Source: Halorubrum halophilum (GTDB taxonomy: Archaea; Halobacteriota; Halobacteria; Halobacteriales; Haloferacaceae). Taken from it: a stretch of 57,469 bases of DNA. The notes beneath the pieces were generated by a model that was not told the origin of the DNA, ran no database searches, and saw only the letters and a list, made by a program, of their open reading frames with translations. Shown here piece after piece: positions 1-7,417 of the stretch; within the stretch, counting starts at the first letter, position 1; the number at the start of each line of letters is the position of its first letter. The position numbers were made by a program, and so were the translations under genes. Where the stretch lies: the NCBI RefSeq assembly GCF_000739595.1, contig NZ_BBJP01000008.1:1-57469 (forward strand), written 5' to 3'.

Positions 1-21
1 ATAAAAACAAACAGAAGGGGG

Positions 22-88
22 GGCGCCCCCCGCGGCGGGGCGCCGCCACGTACCGCCAGTGTAGATACCGCCAGCTATTCTGGAGCAG
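22..88 (-). repeat. 67-bp internal fragment of ISH3 transposase gene
   Basis: Read on the minus strand, this stretch matches 6184-6250 of the ISH3 transposase gene with a single mismatch. It covers the codons for the C-terminal LLQN-SWRYLHWRYVAAPRRGG region. The match stops sharply on both sides, at the GGCGCC palindrome and just after the CTGCTCC. It is an orphan fragment in the opposite orientation to the full copy, so the backbone genes between them sit between inverted ISH3 sequences. Confidence 0.85.
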
Positions 89-224
89 TAGGCTCACATT
101 CGTCTTTAGTTAAGAGCGAAATCGCGGTACAGCGACGGGATCAGTTAGCAGAGAGCAGTTTTCTATTCGCCTAAGGCGGTGGCGATATTAATACAGTCAA
201 TTTGTGATTTCGAATAACGCTCTA

Positions 225-255
225 AGAAGTCCGTGCACTTGGTGCACGGACTTCT
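225..255. promoter_or_regulatory. Hairpin with RHH-type operator, 3' of RHH gene
   Basis: A perfect inverted repeat has 14-bp arms (225-238 and 242-255) around TTG. Its centre, GTGCACTTGGTGCAC (233-247), is the exact reverse complement of the 15-mer upstream of the RHH gene (484-498). It lies directly after the RHH stop codon, so it could act as a terminator, an operator, or both. Confidence 0.65.
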
Positions 256-459
256 CTACGAGTTAGATCGTTTCCGATTGCGGATAACCAGCTCTCGGGT
301 CTTTTCTATTCTCTCTTCATCATTCTGCAAATATGCTGTGAGGATCGCTTCAACGATCTCGGAGCGGCTTGCTCCGAGATCTGAGCACTCATCGACGAGT
401 GTATCGAGTTCTTCGACGAGTTCAGTTCGGACGGAGACACCCATTTTGGTTCGAGTCAT
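256..459 (-). CDS. Ribbon-helix-helix (CopG/Arc-like) DNA-binding protein
   Basis: The 67-residue protein has the RHH layout. A short N-terminal beta strand (KMGVSVRTEL) is followed by a first helix (VEELDTLVDECSDLG), the turn ASRSE and a second helix (IVEAILTAYLQ). A basic tail (RNRKRSNS) ends the protein. I chose ATG at 459; an upstream in-frame ATG at 498 would put the operator-like 15-mer inside the coding region. The gene is flanked by that 15-mer on both sides, in opposite orientations, which suggests autoregulation, as known for many CopG-type plasmid repressors. No toxin gene is adjacent, so an antitoxin role is not supported. Confidence 0.75.
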   Translation of the reverse strand: MTRTKMGVSVRTELVEELDTLVDECSDLGASRSEIVEAILTAYLQNDEERIEKTRELVIRNRKRSNS

Positions 460-483
460 AATCTTAGACGCTCTTAGAAACAT

Positions 484-498
484 GTGCACCAAGTGCAC
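484..498. promoter_or_regulatory. Candidate operator upstream of RHH gene
   Basis: GTGCACCAAGTGCAC lies 25 nt upstream of the RHH start codon. It is made of two GTGCAC palindromes separated by CAA, a spacing that suits a dimer or tetramer of an RHH protein. An AT-rich stretch (about 530-545) further upstream could be the TATA region, which would place this site near the transcription start. Confidence 0.55.
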
Positions 499-673
499 GG
501 TAAGCTTATCGGCTTATCGTAATTCAGATCAAAATATTATCATAATAGATCTCAGCCGCTACTTGCACAGCAAAGTAATCGTCCTGCTGTCTTGCGATTT
601 CTTAACTAAAGACGAATGACTCAGCGTGCGAGCTTCTAGTCACATGATGTTGCTTCACTCGCGGTGTCGATAG

Positions 674-1036
674 CTACTCTTTCAGTTTCCAACCCATCTC
701 TTCTGAAGAAACTTCATGTTCTCTGAGGAAGCGGCGTTTTCGGTCTTCTGGCCACGAATTGCCGTACCTCTCGGCGTATTTCATCCGAGTCGATTTTTCC
801 TGTGAATCTACCGACTCTTTGTCCGACTCAGATGTGTCATTATCACCATGCCGAGTTGATTCACTCTTTTCCTGTTGCTTTGAGTGACTACCAGAGGGTT
901 CGGTTACCTTCACGTCTTCAGGAGTAAACGAAGGCCCATCTTGCCCGTCGTGAGCTGTTCCGTCACTGTCGCCGACAGTCCCTGGCATTGAATCGCCCAC
1001 ATCGTGGTTCTTATCTTTCCGTCGGCGTTTCCCCAT
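674..1036 (-). CDS. Small hydrophilic protein with HDxGDSxPGTVGDS motif
   Basis: The 120-residue protein has no recognised family. I start it at ATG 1036 (MGKRRRKDKN) because the longer reading adds only an unlikely hydrophobic leader. After a basic N-terminus comes the motif HDVGDSMPGTVGDSDGTAHD (residues about 11-30). A Ser/Asp/Lys-rich low-complexity stretch follows, and then a charged C-terminus (RYGNSWPEDRKRRFLREHEV) that could form a helix. The same motif occurs near the N-terminus of the TRAM protein at 4406-4843, although the rest of the two proteins is unrelated. The gene is downstream of the MBL-fold gene on the same strand. Function unknown. Confidence 0.65.
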   Translation of the reverse strand: MGKRRRKDKNHDVGDSMPGTVGDSDGTAHDGQDGPSFTPEDVKVTEPSGSHSKQQEKSESTRHGDNDTSESDKESVDSQEKSTRMKYAERYGNSWPEDRKRRFLREHEVSSEEMGWKLKE

Positions 1037-1209
1037 GCTAAATAGAATACATGTTTGTGTGATAATACTTGTGGGAGAGATCACATCTTATCAGATATTG
1101 TACGTTTATTCATCCGGGAATCCACAGTAACCATACTCAGAGGTATTTTTTCATGACCCAATTAGCAGGTCTGATTTTAACATGTAGTTTGAAATTCAGA
1201 TGTGAATTA

Positions 1210-3600
1210 CTATGTACTCACAACGTACCATCGAACCGCGGTAGCAACGATGTCTTCACGTGATTGAGCAGTCGATGAAGGATGTTCGGTAACGGCGTCG
1301 ACGAGTGCTGGGTTAACGCGGATCGTCACGGTTGGTGTCTGGTTGTCTGTGTCGAGTCCGACAAGATCCCCAAGGAGTTCTCCGTAGGCCGTGGTTTTGA
1401 ACGAATCAAGATCAGTGAACTCATCGGAGTCCGCAACTACACCAGCTAAGGCCTGATCCACTATCGACGAGTGTGAGGAGACACTGGTCTCCGGTTCAGT
1501 CTCTGTTCCACGAAGTCGGTCACCAAGGTATGCTGTCGTCGCGTCGGTAGCAACATCAGCGATGGATATCGGACCTTTGTCAGTCTCTGCTATGAGGTAA
1601 GTGGCAAGTGCAGTTGTTAGCGGCTCTAACACAACAGAGAATGCCCGACTACCTTCCTGCTCAGGCGATATAGTGGGAGATTCTGGTGTGGGTTGAGACT
1701 TGGTCGTTTCCGTTTCCGGAATTTCCGACGTGGATTGAGTGTCGGTTGTTTCCGTTTCCGGCTTCGAATCCGACGACACGGATGGAACATCAGGAGAATC
1801 CACATCCTCCTCACTGTCTGCTGACGTAGTAGCGTCCGAATCATCCGACTCAGCGGTTGAACGAACTGAATCAGATTGTGATGTATTGTGATCGGCATCA
1901 CCAGCGCTATTGACAGTCTCATCATCAGGTGACTCGGTTTCGTCTGCCGATGTCGCTGACTGCTGACTACGCCGTACGATTTCTTTGAGATCGGCTTTTG
2001 AGAGCTCCCCGGATTGTATTGCGGACACAACCCAGTCATCAAGTTGCTTGAATGATGCGCCAGTAGTGCGAACAAGCCCTACGGATTCGGCGGGTGAGCC
2101 TTGCGAGTCGGATTTAGCGGAGTCGTGTTCGTCGTCTGGGGTCGTAGTCATGGCGGGTGAGTCTGATCCGCTGGCGGTTGTTGTCGAGGAGCCGGTATCG
2201 CTATCAGCGGCCTCTGTTGTGGTCGGGCCGGTATACGCCGTCTCCTGGGCCAATACCTGTTTCACGTGCTCGATGTCAATGCCTTCAGCAGGAAGATCGA
2301 CCGTTGGGGAACGTGATAGACTGGGCAAATCGACATCGGAAAAGAGATCTGTTTCAGTTAATGCACCGACGCTTTGCGTCGTGGCTTGTGTTGGGGTCCG
2401 ACCGCCGTTGGGAGCCCACGGCGGTGCGCGCCACTGTCCATTCGCGTACAGCGTGTACTCGCCAGAATCCGATGGTGACCACACGTTACTATTGAGATGA
2501 TTGAACTGGTTACCAGCCCCGCGATGCGTGTGCGTGATAACGGTGTGCTGTGGGTTAGCCGACTCATGTACCGATTCTAGCGCGTCGTATTCCGGATGGT
2601 TCACGATGCGGAAGTCATGAACGGTACACTGTCCGCTCCGAATCGGAGATTGCCCGGACCCAATCAGCTGTACGACACACGCGTCTGGCTGATCCCGTAA
2701 CACGCCATATAGTCGGCCAGAACTACGTTCACTCGGAACATCTGGGCCAGCGATCGTGATTATCCCACGTCCCAGGGCCTCATCAGTATGGGAAAACTCC
2801 GGGACAGGTCGGACAGCGTCAGCCTCGTACTCCAATCGCTCATACAGCTTTGCGGCCTGCCCAACGACGCGTACTCGGACTCCAAGTTCAAATCGCTCAA
2901 TCAACGCGCCCAATAGATACGCAACGTGAACACCCACAATACCGCTTGTCGTGACGAGTGTCTGCATCCCGCTATGTGCTTGCTGTAGCGCAATGCCAAG
3001 CGCCTCAGACAACTCTGAAGAGAAGTTACTGCTCGTCGCCACGGTGAGAAACAAAACATCTACGTCTTGAATTGACTCAAGTGGGAGTCCCGGATAGCCG
3101 CCTGCTCGAGTGAGTGTAAAATCACCCGTCGCAAGAATATACCCGGTGTCGACACCCTGATCTTTCTCAAATCGGAATAGGTACCCCACTGCCCCTGGGA
3201 CGTGGCCGGCAGGAACCGGATGAAACGCTACTTCTGATCCGACCGACGTCCACCCGTCGACCGGTTCGATCGCCGCTACCATCGAATCATCCGCTTCAAC
3301 GCCTGTCTGTTGTGTTGCGATATCGAATACGTCGCCGATGATCTTCGCCGTTGCTGGCGAGGTGTATACTGACGTGTGGGGGCCTACACACTGATTTAGA
3401 GACTGATAATGATCCGAATGAGCGTGGGTGAGACAGACGGCATCAATTGTTTCGCCAGGATTCAGTATCCTATCAAGTTCAAGTTCTGCACCGGCATCGA
3501 CCAAGATGGTTGTCGGAGCATCAGTCTGTGTAGACTGAAATCGCAAGAGAAAGGATTCATTTCCCCCAGTTGGGTTCGCATGATGATAGGATAGATTCAC
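1210..3600 (-). CDS. MBL-fold/beta-CASP-like protein with C-terminal RHH-like domain
   Basis: This is a 796-residue protein. The N-terminal half is a metallo-beta-lactamase fold: HAHSDH at 59-64, a further His at 133 (AGHVPG) and Asp at 160 (ATGDF) give the metal ligands. A beta-CASP-like insert follows (about 195-380), and THTHRGAGN may supply the late histidine. The usual acidic residue of beta-CASP motif A appears to be missing, because the matching segment reads VLFLTVATSS. Residues about 400-680 are Ser/Thr/Asp/Glu-rich and probably disordered. The last 45 residues (VTIRVNPALVDAV...SREDIVATAVRWYV) look like a ribbon-helix-helix. Related MBL/beta-CASP proteins are nucleases, but the substrate here is unknown and the altered motif A makes activity uncertain. 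Confidence 0.75.
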   Translation of the reverse strand: MNLSYHHANPTGGNESFLLRFQSTQTDAPTTILVDAGAELELDRILNPGETIDAVCLTHAHSDHYQSLNQCVGPHTSVYTSPATAKIIGDVFDIATQQTGVEADDSMVAAIEPVDGWTSVGSEVAFHPVPAGHVPGAVGYLFRFEKDQGVDTGYILATGDFTLTRAGGYPGLPLESIQDVDVLFLTVATSSNFSSELSEALGIALQQAHSGMQTLVTTSGIVGVHVAYLLGALIERFELGVRVRVVGQAAKLYERLEYEADAVRPVPEFSHTDEALGRGIITIAGPDVPSERSSGRLYGVLRDQPDACVVQLIGSGQSPIRSGQCTVHDFRIVNHPEYDALESVHESANPQHTVITHTHRGAGNQFNHLNSNVWSPSDSGEYTLYANGQWRAPPWAPNGGRTPTQATTQSVGALTETDLFSDVDLPSLSRSPTVDLPAEGIDIEHVKQVLAQETAYTGPTTTEAADSDTGSSTTTASGSDSPAMTTTPDDEHDSAKSDSQGSPAESVGLVRTTGASFKQLDDWVVSAIQSGELSKADLKEIVRRSQQSATSADETESPDDETVNSAGDADHNTSQSDSVRSTAESDDSDATTSADSEEDVDSPDVPSVSSDSKPETETTDTQSTSEIPETETTKSQPTPESPTISPEQEGSRAFSVVLEPLTTALATYLIAETDKGPISIADVATDATTAYLGDRLRGTETEPETSVSSHSSIVDQALAGVVADSDEFTDLDSFKTTAYGELLGDLVGLDTDNQTPTVTIRVNPALVDAVTEHPSSTAQSREDIVATAVRWYVVST

Positions 3601-3660
3601 CTGAATTTCTAATAACTTAGCAGGTCATAATGATGTGTCGGTGTTGGTGGGCAAAATCGG

Positions 3661-3690
3661 AGGGCTCTGTACTGAACGATCTGTGAGTTC
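3661..3690 (+). repeat. Interspersed repeat CTCTGTACTGAACGATCTGT
   Basis: This short stretch resembles sequences at 54297-54320 (CTTCTGTACTGACCGATCTA) and, inverted, at 56016-56040. A GCGATCTGCGAGTTCCCT variant also occurs near 53264-53283. It is probably a dispersed, decayed mobile-element end. The rest of 3601-3803 shows no gene. Confidence 0.4.
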
Positions 3691-3803
3691 GTTAAACAGA
3701 TCGCTACTACCGAACCGTGCGATTGCTGCGACGCTGAGTTAGAAGCCAACTGACCAAAACGTGGTTATTAGTCCCCATCTTAGGGGAATGTGAGAATACA
3801 CTC

Positions 3804-4196
3804 ATGACCGACAATACTCCACCATTTGAATTCGACGAATTGCACGGACTTCGAGACCATCTTATTGAACAGTTTGATAAGGAACTCGTCACAGCCACGC
3901 TCAATGTGATCGAAGGTAATGGGAACATCACCGAAGCAGAGTACCGTGTCGCCGTAGCACAGGAATTCTGTAAGTTCGTTGGCGGACCACCAAAAAAGAA
4001 AGCGGGCAACCGCTACAGGACTGGGCCCGAAAGCGCTCTTGATCGGGCGTTCACGAGCGTTGCTTCCGCATTCGATATCTCAGAGTCTACCGTCAGAGAG
4101 CGCTGTGTTCATACGCGATACGATGAACCTAGTGCTACAGAACAGTTTAGGGATGATCTCCAAACCATTTGTCGTCAAGTTCAAGATACTGAATAA
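3804..4196 (+). CDS. Hypothetical protein with possible C-terminal HTH
   Basis: The 130-residue acidic protein belongs to no family I recognise. Residues about 85-110 (ALDRAFTSVASAFDISESTV) look like a helix-turn-helix: a helix, then ISESTVRERC as a recognition-like helix. The centre has a basic patch (GGPPKKKAGNRYR) followed by acidic residues. It is transcribed divergently from the MBL-fold gene and converges on the TRAM gene. It may be a regulator of this backbone cluster; that is inference from the HTH-like segment and position only. Confidence 0.6.
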   Translation: MTDNTPPFEFDELHGLRDHLIEQFDKELVTATLNVIEGNGNITEAEYRVAVAQEFCKFVGGPPKKKAGNRYRTGPESALDRAFTSVASAFDISESTVRERCVHTRYDEPSATEQFRDDLQTICRQVQDTE

Positions 4197-4405
4197 AACT
4201 CCAACCACCAGTGGTTCTATGACTGTCCCACCTCCGATTCGCTCAAATGACTCATACCTCGAAACTGGAGCGTAGCGAGACGATTTAAGCTACTATCAGA
4301 ATCATACATTGTACTGAGTAAGAGCGGAAAGATGTCGGCGTTCGCAGAGTTTCGAACAAGTACAGACCCGGAGTAATCGTAGACCCGGTACTCAGCGCGA
4401 TGAGT

Positions 4406-4843
4406 TCAGCTTTGGACCTTGATTTGCTCGCCGATGAAATAGCTATTTTCTGCTTGGAGGCGAACGCGGTATTCTTCGCCCGCGTTTCCGTTTTCAACGT
4501 GGATGTGCCGCCCTTTGTATTCAGCAATCGCGTTCCCGCTTCCGCTGATACGGTCGACAGTGACTGTTACTTCAGTCCCCTCAAGTTCGGACATTGAGGC
4601 GGACTTTGAGCTGTTGGATGTCTTGTTCTGTTTCGACTTTGATTTCGACTCCGACTGCTGGGATGAGCGCTTGTGCTTTTCCTGTGATGTCACTTTCCCG
4701 TCTACGATAACATTCGTCCCTTTGCGGGCCCGGTCATGGAAGGTCCCTTCACTATCACCGACTGTTCCTGGTGCTGAGTCACCGATATCGTGTGCTGGGT
4801 CTTGGCGGTGACCGTAACCGTAGCGGTCCTCATTCGAAGCCAT
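4406..4843 (-). CDS. TRAM-domain protein with N-terminal HDxGDSxPGTVGDS motif
   Basis: This is a 145-residue protein. Residues about 18-37 carry HDIGDSAPGTVGDSEGTFHD, matching the motif in the small protein at 674-1036. A Ser/Lys-rich linker follows (QQSESKSKSKQNK). The C-terminal 60 residues (LEGTEVTVTVDRISGSGNAI...GEEYRVRL) fit the TRAM beta-barrel, an RNA-binding domain common in small haloarchaeal proteins. TRAM proteins bind tRNA or mRNA and some act as archaeal RNA chaperones; a similar role here is inferred. The gene lies beside a helicase fragment on the same strand. Confidence 0.75.
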   Translation of the reverse strand: MASNEDRYGYGHRQDPAHDIGDSAPGTVGDSEGTFHDRARKGTNVIVDGKVTSQEKHKRSSQQSESKSKSKQNKTSNSSKSASMSELEGTEVTVTVDRISGSGNAIAEYKGRHIHVENGNAGEEYRVRLQAENSYFIGEQIKVQS

Positions 4844-4905
4844 AGGAGTAATTATATGTTGTTGAACTTAATGGTATGTGTTAGCAATATGCTGTCGAAC
4901 GGCGG

Positions 4906-5205
4906 CTACAGACTGATGTCCCGGAGTCGCCCCATTTCGTTTAGATACTCGTGAAGTTGAGCGTATACATCAGCAGAACTCTCGTCAGGAGATTTGTGGT
5001 CTGCAACTGTAGAAAGAGTCTCCCAGTTTCCGACGAGCACAAGTCTGCGTCTTGCCCGGGTGAGAGCGACGTTCAGACGGAGTTTACCCTCGTCCGGGAA
5101 GGTCAGAAACCCGCTGCTATTGTAGGGATTCGATCGAACGAAGGAGACAATAATAGCCTCCCGTTCAGAGCCTTGGAAACTCAGTCGATCACATCGGGTT
5201 AGAGT
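4906..5205 (-). pseudogene. C-terminal fragment of SF1 (DNA2/NAM7-like) helicase
   Basis: Only the C-terminal end of a superfamily 1 helicase remains. FQGSEREAIIVSFVRSN matches motif V, and LNVALTRARRRLVLVGN matches motif VI of the UvrD-C/AAA_12 domain. It ends normally (GRLRDISL then stop at 4906). Reading upstream, homology stops around 5195-5210, beside the ISH3 transposase start. The N-terminal helicase part was not found on the far side of ISH3, so insertion was accompanied by a deletion or rearrangement. The exact junction is uncertain. Confidence 0.75.
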
Positions 5206-5226
5206 AAGCGTCTGCTTGAGGAAGGT

Positions 5227-6372
5227 GTGCAACAACCCCAAGCAGACAGCGAGATAGAGGAAGAGCATCTGCTTAATTTTGTCGTTAACAGCCTTGACGA
5301 GGAATTTGCGATAGACCTTGGCGAGAACGTCAAAGTCACCACGGAGAAACTGTACGAGGTCCTCGCCGGCGCCAGCGCCGGCGGGACCTCAATCAACCAC
5401 GTCTGCGAGACGACCGAGGACTCGCCGCACGCCAATACCGTCCGTGGACATCTCACCGATCAGTTCGAGCTTGACTCGGTTGAGGCGGTTGGGGACATGC
5501 TCCTGCAACGAGATGCTCTTGAGACACTTCCAGATCGGCCGGTGGAGGTCTGCGCAGACCTCCACCTCGATCCCTACTACGGCGACGAGGACGAAACCGA
5601 GGCGCTGTACTCCTCACAGGCCAAGCGCGGAACAACAACGTTTCACGCCTATGCGACGCTCTACGCGCGGGTGCGCAACAAGCGGTATACGCTGGCGGTT
5701 CGCCAGCTCGTCGCTGGCGACACCACCAGCGATGTCCTCGCCGAGTTTTTCGAACTCCTCGACGGCCTTGACCTCAGCGTCAAGGCCGTCTACCTCGATC
5801 GCGGATTCTACAACAGCACCTGTCTCGGACTGCTGTACGCGTACAACTACGCCTACGTGATGCCGATCGTCAAGTGGGGGGAGACGATTCAAGACGAACT
5901 CAGCAAAGGCTGGAGCCGCGAGATCGAACACGATCTCGCCGGCGAGGTGACATTTCCTGTGTTCATCGATTGCGTTTACCAGCAGGGGCGATACGACGAA
6001 CATGGGGTGGCGCGTCACGGCTACGCCGCTGACGCGCCGTTTGTCGACACGCCACGGGATGCACGAGAGCACTACAGCAAGCGCTTCGGCATCGAGTCGA
6101 GCTACCGATTAGCCAAGCAGAGTCTCGCTCTGACTAGTTCTCAGGATGCTGGCCTGCGGCTGGTGATGTTTGTGGTGAGTCTGCTGCTCCAGAACAGCTG
6201 GCGGTATCTACACTGGCGGTACGTGGCGGCGCCCCGCCGCGGGGGGCGCCGCCTCTGGAGGTGGCCGTTCACGGAGTTCTGTGAGATGGTGCTGCGGGCC
6301 GCTTGGACAGCGCTTGGCGTACGGAGGGCTGTCCCAGCGAACCAACCACTTGACAACCGGTTCTTCCGGTAG
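5227..6372 (+). CDS. ISH3-family transposase
   Basis: The 381-residue protein is close to the usual ISH3 transposase length and looks intact. Family features visible include the N-terminal EEEHLLNFVVNSLDEEF block, ADLHLDPYYGDEDE with the first catalytic acidic residues, AVYLDRGFYNS with the central Asp, and HYSKRFGIESSYRL with the C-terminal Glu. It ends with the conserved WRYLHWRYVAAPRRGGRR stretch and AVPANQPLDNRF. A DDE transposase of this group moves the element by cut-and-paste. A 67-bp fragment of this gene also lies at 22-88. Confidence 0.92.
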   Translation: MQQPQADSEIEEEHLLNFVVNSLDEEFAIDLGENVKVTTEKLYEVLAGASAGGTSINHVCETTEDSPHANTVRGHLTDQFELDSVEAVGDMLLQRDALETLPDRPVEVCADLHLDPYYGDEDETEALYSSQAKRGTTTFHAYATLYARVRNKRYTLAVRQLVAGDTTSDVLAEFFELLDGLDLSVKAVYLDRGFYNSTCLGLLYAYNYAYVMPIVKWGETIQDELSKGWSREIEHDLAGEVTFPVFIDCVYQQGRYDEHGVARHGYAADAPFVDTPRDAREHYSKRFGIESSYRLAKQSLALTSSQDAGLRLVMFVVSLLLQNSWRYLHWRYVAAPRRGGRRLWRWPFTEFCEMVLRAAWTALGVRRAVPANQPLDNRFFR

Positions 6373-6397
6373 CCGTCCCCCGATCGGAACAGCGGTC

Positions 6398-6453
6398 GTG
6401 AGTGGCGACGCTGTCGCGTCGGCGGCAGTCCGCCGCCGACAGCGACTCCTCAC
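6398..6453. terminator. Strong GC hairpin after ISH3 transposase
   Basis: GTGAG/CTCAC at the base, CGCTGTCG (6409-6416) with CGACAGCG (6437-6444), and an inner CGGCGG/CCGCCG stem form a long hairpin starting 26 nt after the transposase stop. It may terminate transcription or lie within the IS end. Confidence 0.5.
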
Positions 6454-6928
6454 CGAGGAAACTCACCGTCCGTGTCATTTCGAGAACTGATCACGCATCG
6501 AAGATGCGGATTCAAGCTCTACTGGAGGGGGTAGAACGTTCTCGATGTGATCAACTGAGAATAGCTCTGGCGTGTGCTCTGTTGAATCCGATGACGGGAC
6601 GGGCATCACAATTTCCGAAGCCACGAGTATCTCACTCTTCGTCGTCGAGGAGTTGGATCGATTTCCCTAGTGACTCCGATCTCCTCATTCTCTGCAAGTT
6701 TCTATCTCTGAATTCTCTCGACAGCGCTCCTAAAACGAATATGGAGTGACCAGATCCCAACGCTTTCTGCGGATCCAACAGGGCACACCAGTCAGAATCT
6801 TCCCCCATTGAATGGCTGGACTGCGTAGATCTCTAAGGCCGTTAAAGTCTCCTATCAAGTATGCGCTACCGTGGGGGAAAGGAAGTAGAACTTCAGCGGT
6901 TGCAGGGTGAAGTGAACGAAAACAGCCG
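6454..6928. other. Intergenic stretch, no convincing gene
   Basis: No gene with family features is visible. A minus-strand reading without a start codon (about 6490-6680, containing HTPELFSVDHIENVLPPP) could be a decayed coding remnant, but it does not resemble the missing helicase part. The stretch may hold the ISH3 right end. Confidence 0.4.
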
Positions 6929-7417
6929 CTAATCGAGTTCGCCGTACCCGTCTCCTCTCATAAGTTCTGCAACGTCCTCCACATTGTCGAACGCCGCGAG
7001 AAGTGCATACTCACGGGCATCTGTCTTCGCGATATCATCAGCCCCGAGCTCCGTGGCGAGTCGGCTACGAAACTCCGCTTCTCGGGAGACGACTTCATCG
7101 CGAGCGAAGATCTCAAGCCGGTTGTCTCGTTCGTCTCCGACATTACTCCGACGTACGAAGTACGGATACTGGTGTGCTCCGGTATCGCTGGCCGGCGGGG
7201 TAGTCGTCGTGCTCTTCTCGCTGGGACTGTTCGTATTCTTTGTTCCTCGGGAGGTCCGAGATTCATCTACTTCGGCAGAGGTGGCTACCTCGGGCTCCTG
7301 ATCATCCGCCTCCTCGTTCGCGATATCATCGGGTTTCTCTGGTTCGTCATCTGCTTCTTCCTCCTCGTCACCGAAGTTGAGGTTCCCTGACCCAGATTTG
7401 AATGAATCTCCCCCCAT
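6929..7417 (-). CDS. Putative ParA partner (partition/adaptor) protein
   Basis: This is a 162-residue acidic protein. Residues 1-75 are low-complexity Glu/Asp/Ser/Thr. The C-terminal half (about 80-162: YFVRRSNVGDERDNRLEIFA, then alternating helices ending MRGDGYGELD) is probably folded. Its ATG overlaps the parA stop codon by one base (TAATG), which suggests translational coupling. Small, poorly conserved genes directly downstream of parA usually encode centromere-binding or adaptor proteins; that role is inferred from position. The sequence shows no ParB nuclease or HTH signature I can name. Confidence 0.65.
   Translation of the reverse strand: MGGDSFKSGSGNLNFGDEEEEADDEPEKPDDIANEEADDQEPEVATSAEVDESRTSRGTKNTNSPSEKSTTTTPPASDTGAHQYPYFVRRSNVGDERDNRLEIFARDEVVSREAEFRSRLATELGADDIAKTDAREYALLAAFDNVEDVAELMRGDGYGELD

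Larger units (their letters stand above)
97..618. repeat. 18-bp inverted repeat bracketing the RHH gene
   Basis: Positions 97-114 (CATTCGTCTTTAGTTAAG) and 601-618 are perfect inverted copies. Weaker similarity continues inward: AAATCGC is followed by a CAG-rich stretch on both sides after a 4-nt offset. The repeats enclose the small RHH gene and its two 15-bp operator-like sites. This could be the ends of a small mobile unit or part of a plasmid control region. No target duplication is evident. Confidence 0.6.
5210..6453 (+). mobile_element. ISH3-family insertion sequence (approximate limits)
   Basis: The element surrounds the ISH3 transposase gene. The limits are approximate: the left one is where helicase homology ends, the right one is the strong hairpin after the transposase. 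I could not identify the terminal repeats or the target duplication. A 9-bp inverted repeat, GTCTGCTTG (5210-5218) and CAAGCAGAC (5239-5247), spans the transposase start codon and may influence its translation. Confidence 0.55.

Noticed and set aside
5318-5860. Second gene inside the ISH3 transposase region
   Set aside because: It is a frame shadow of the transposase with Ser/Arg/Thr-rich translation and no family features.
6402-6749. 115-codon frame after ISH3
   Set aside because: Its start overlaps the hairpin and the translation is Ser/Arg-rich without homology; it looks like chance.
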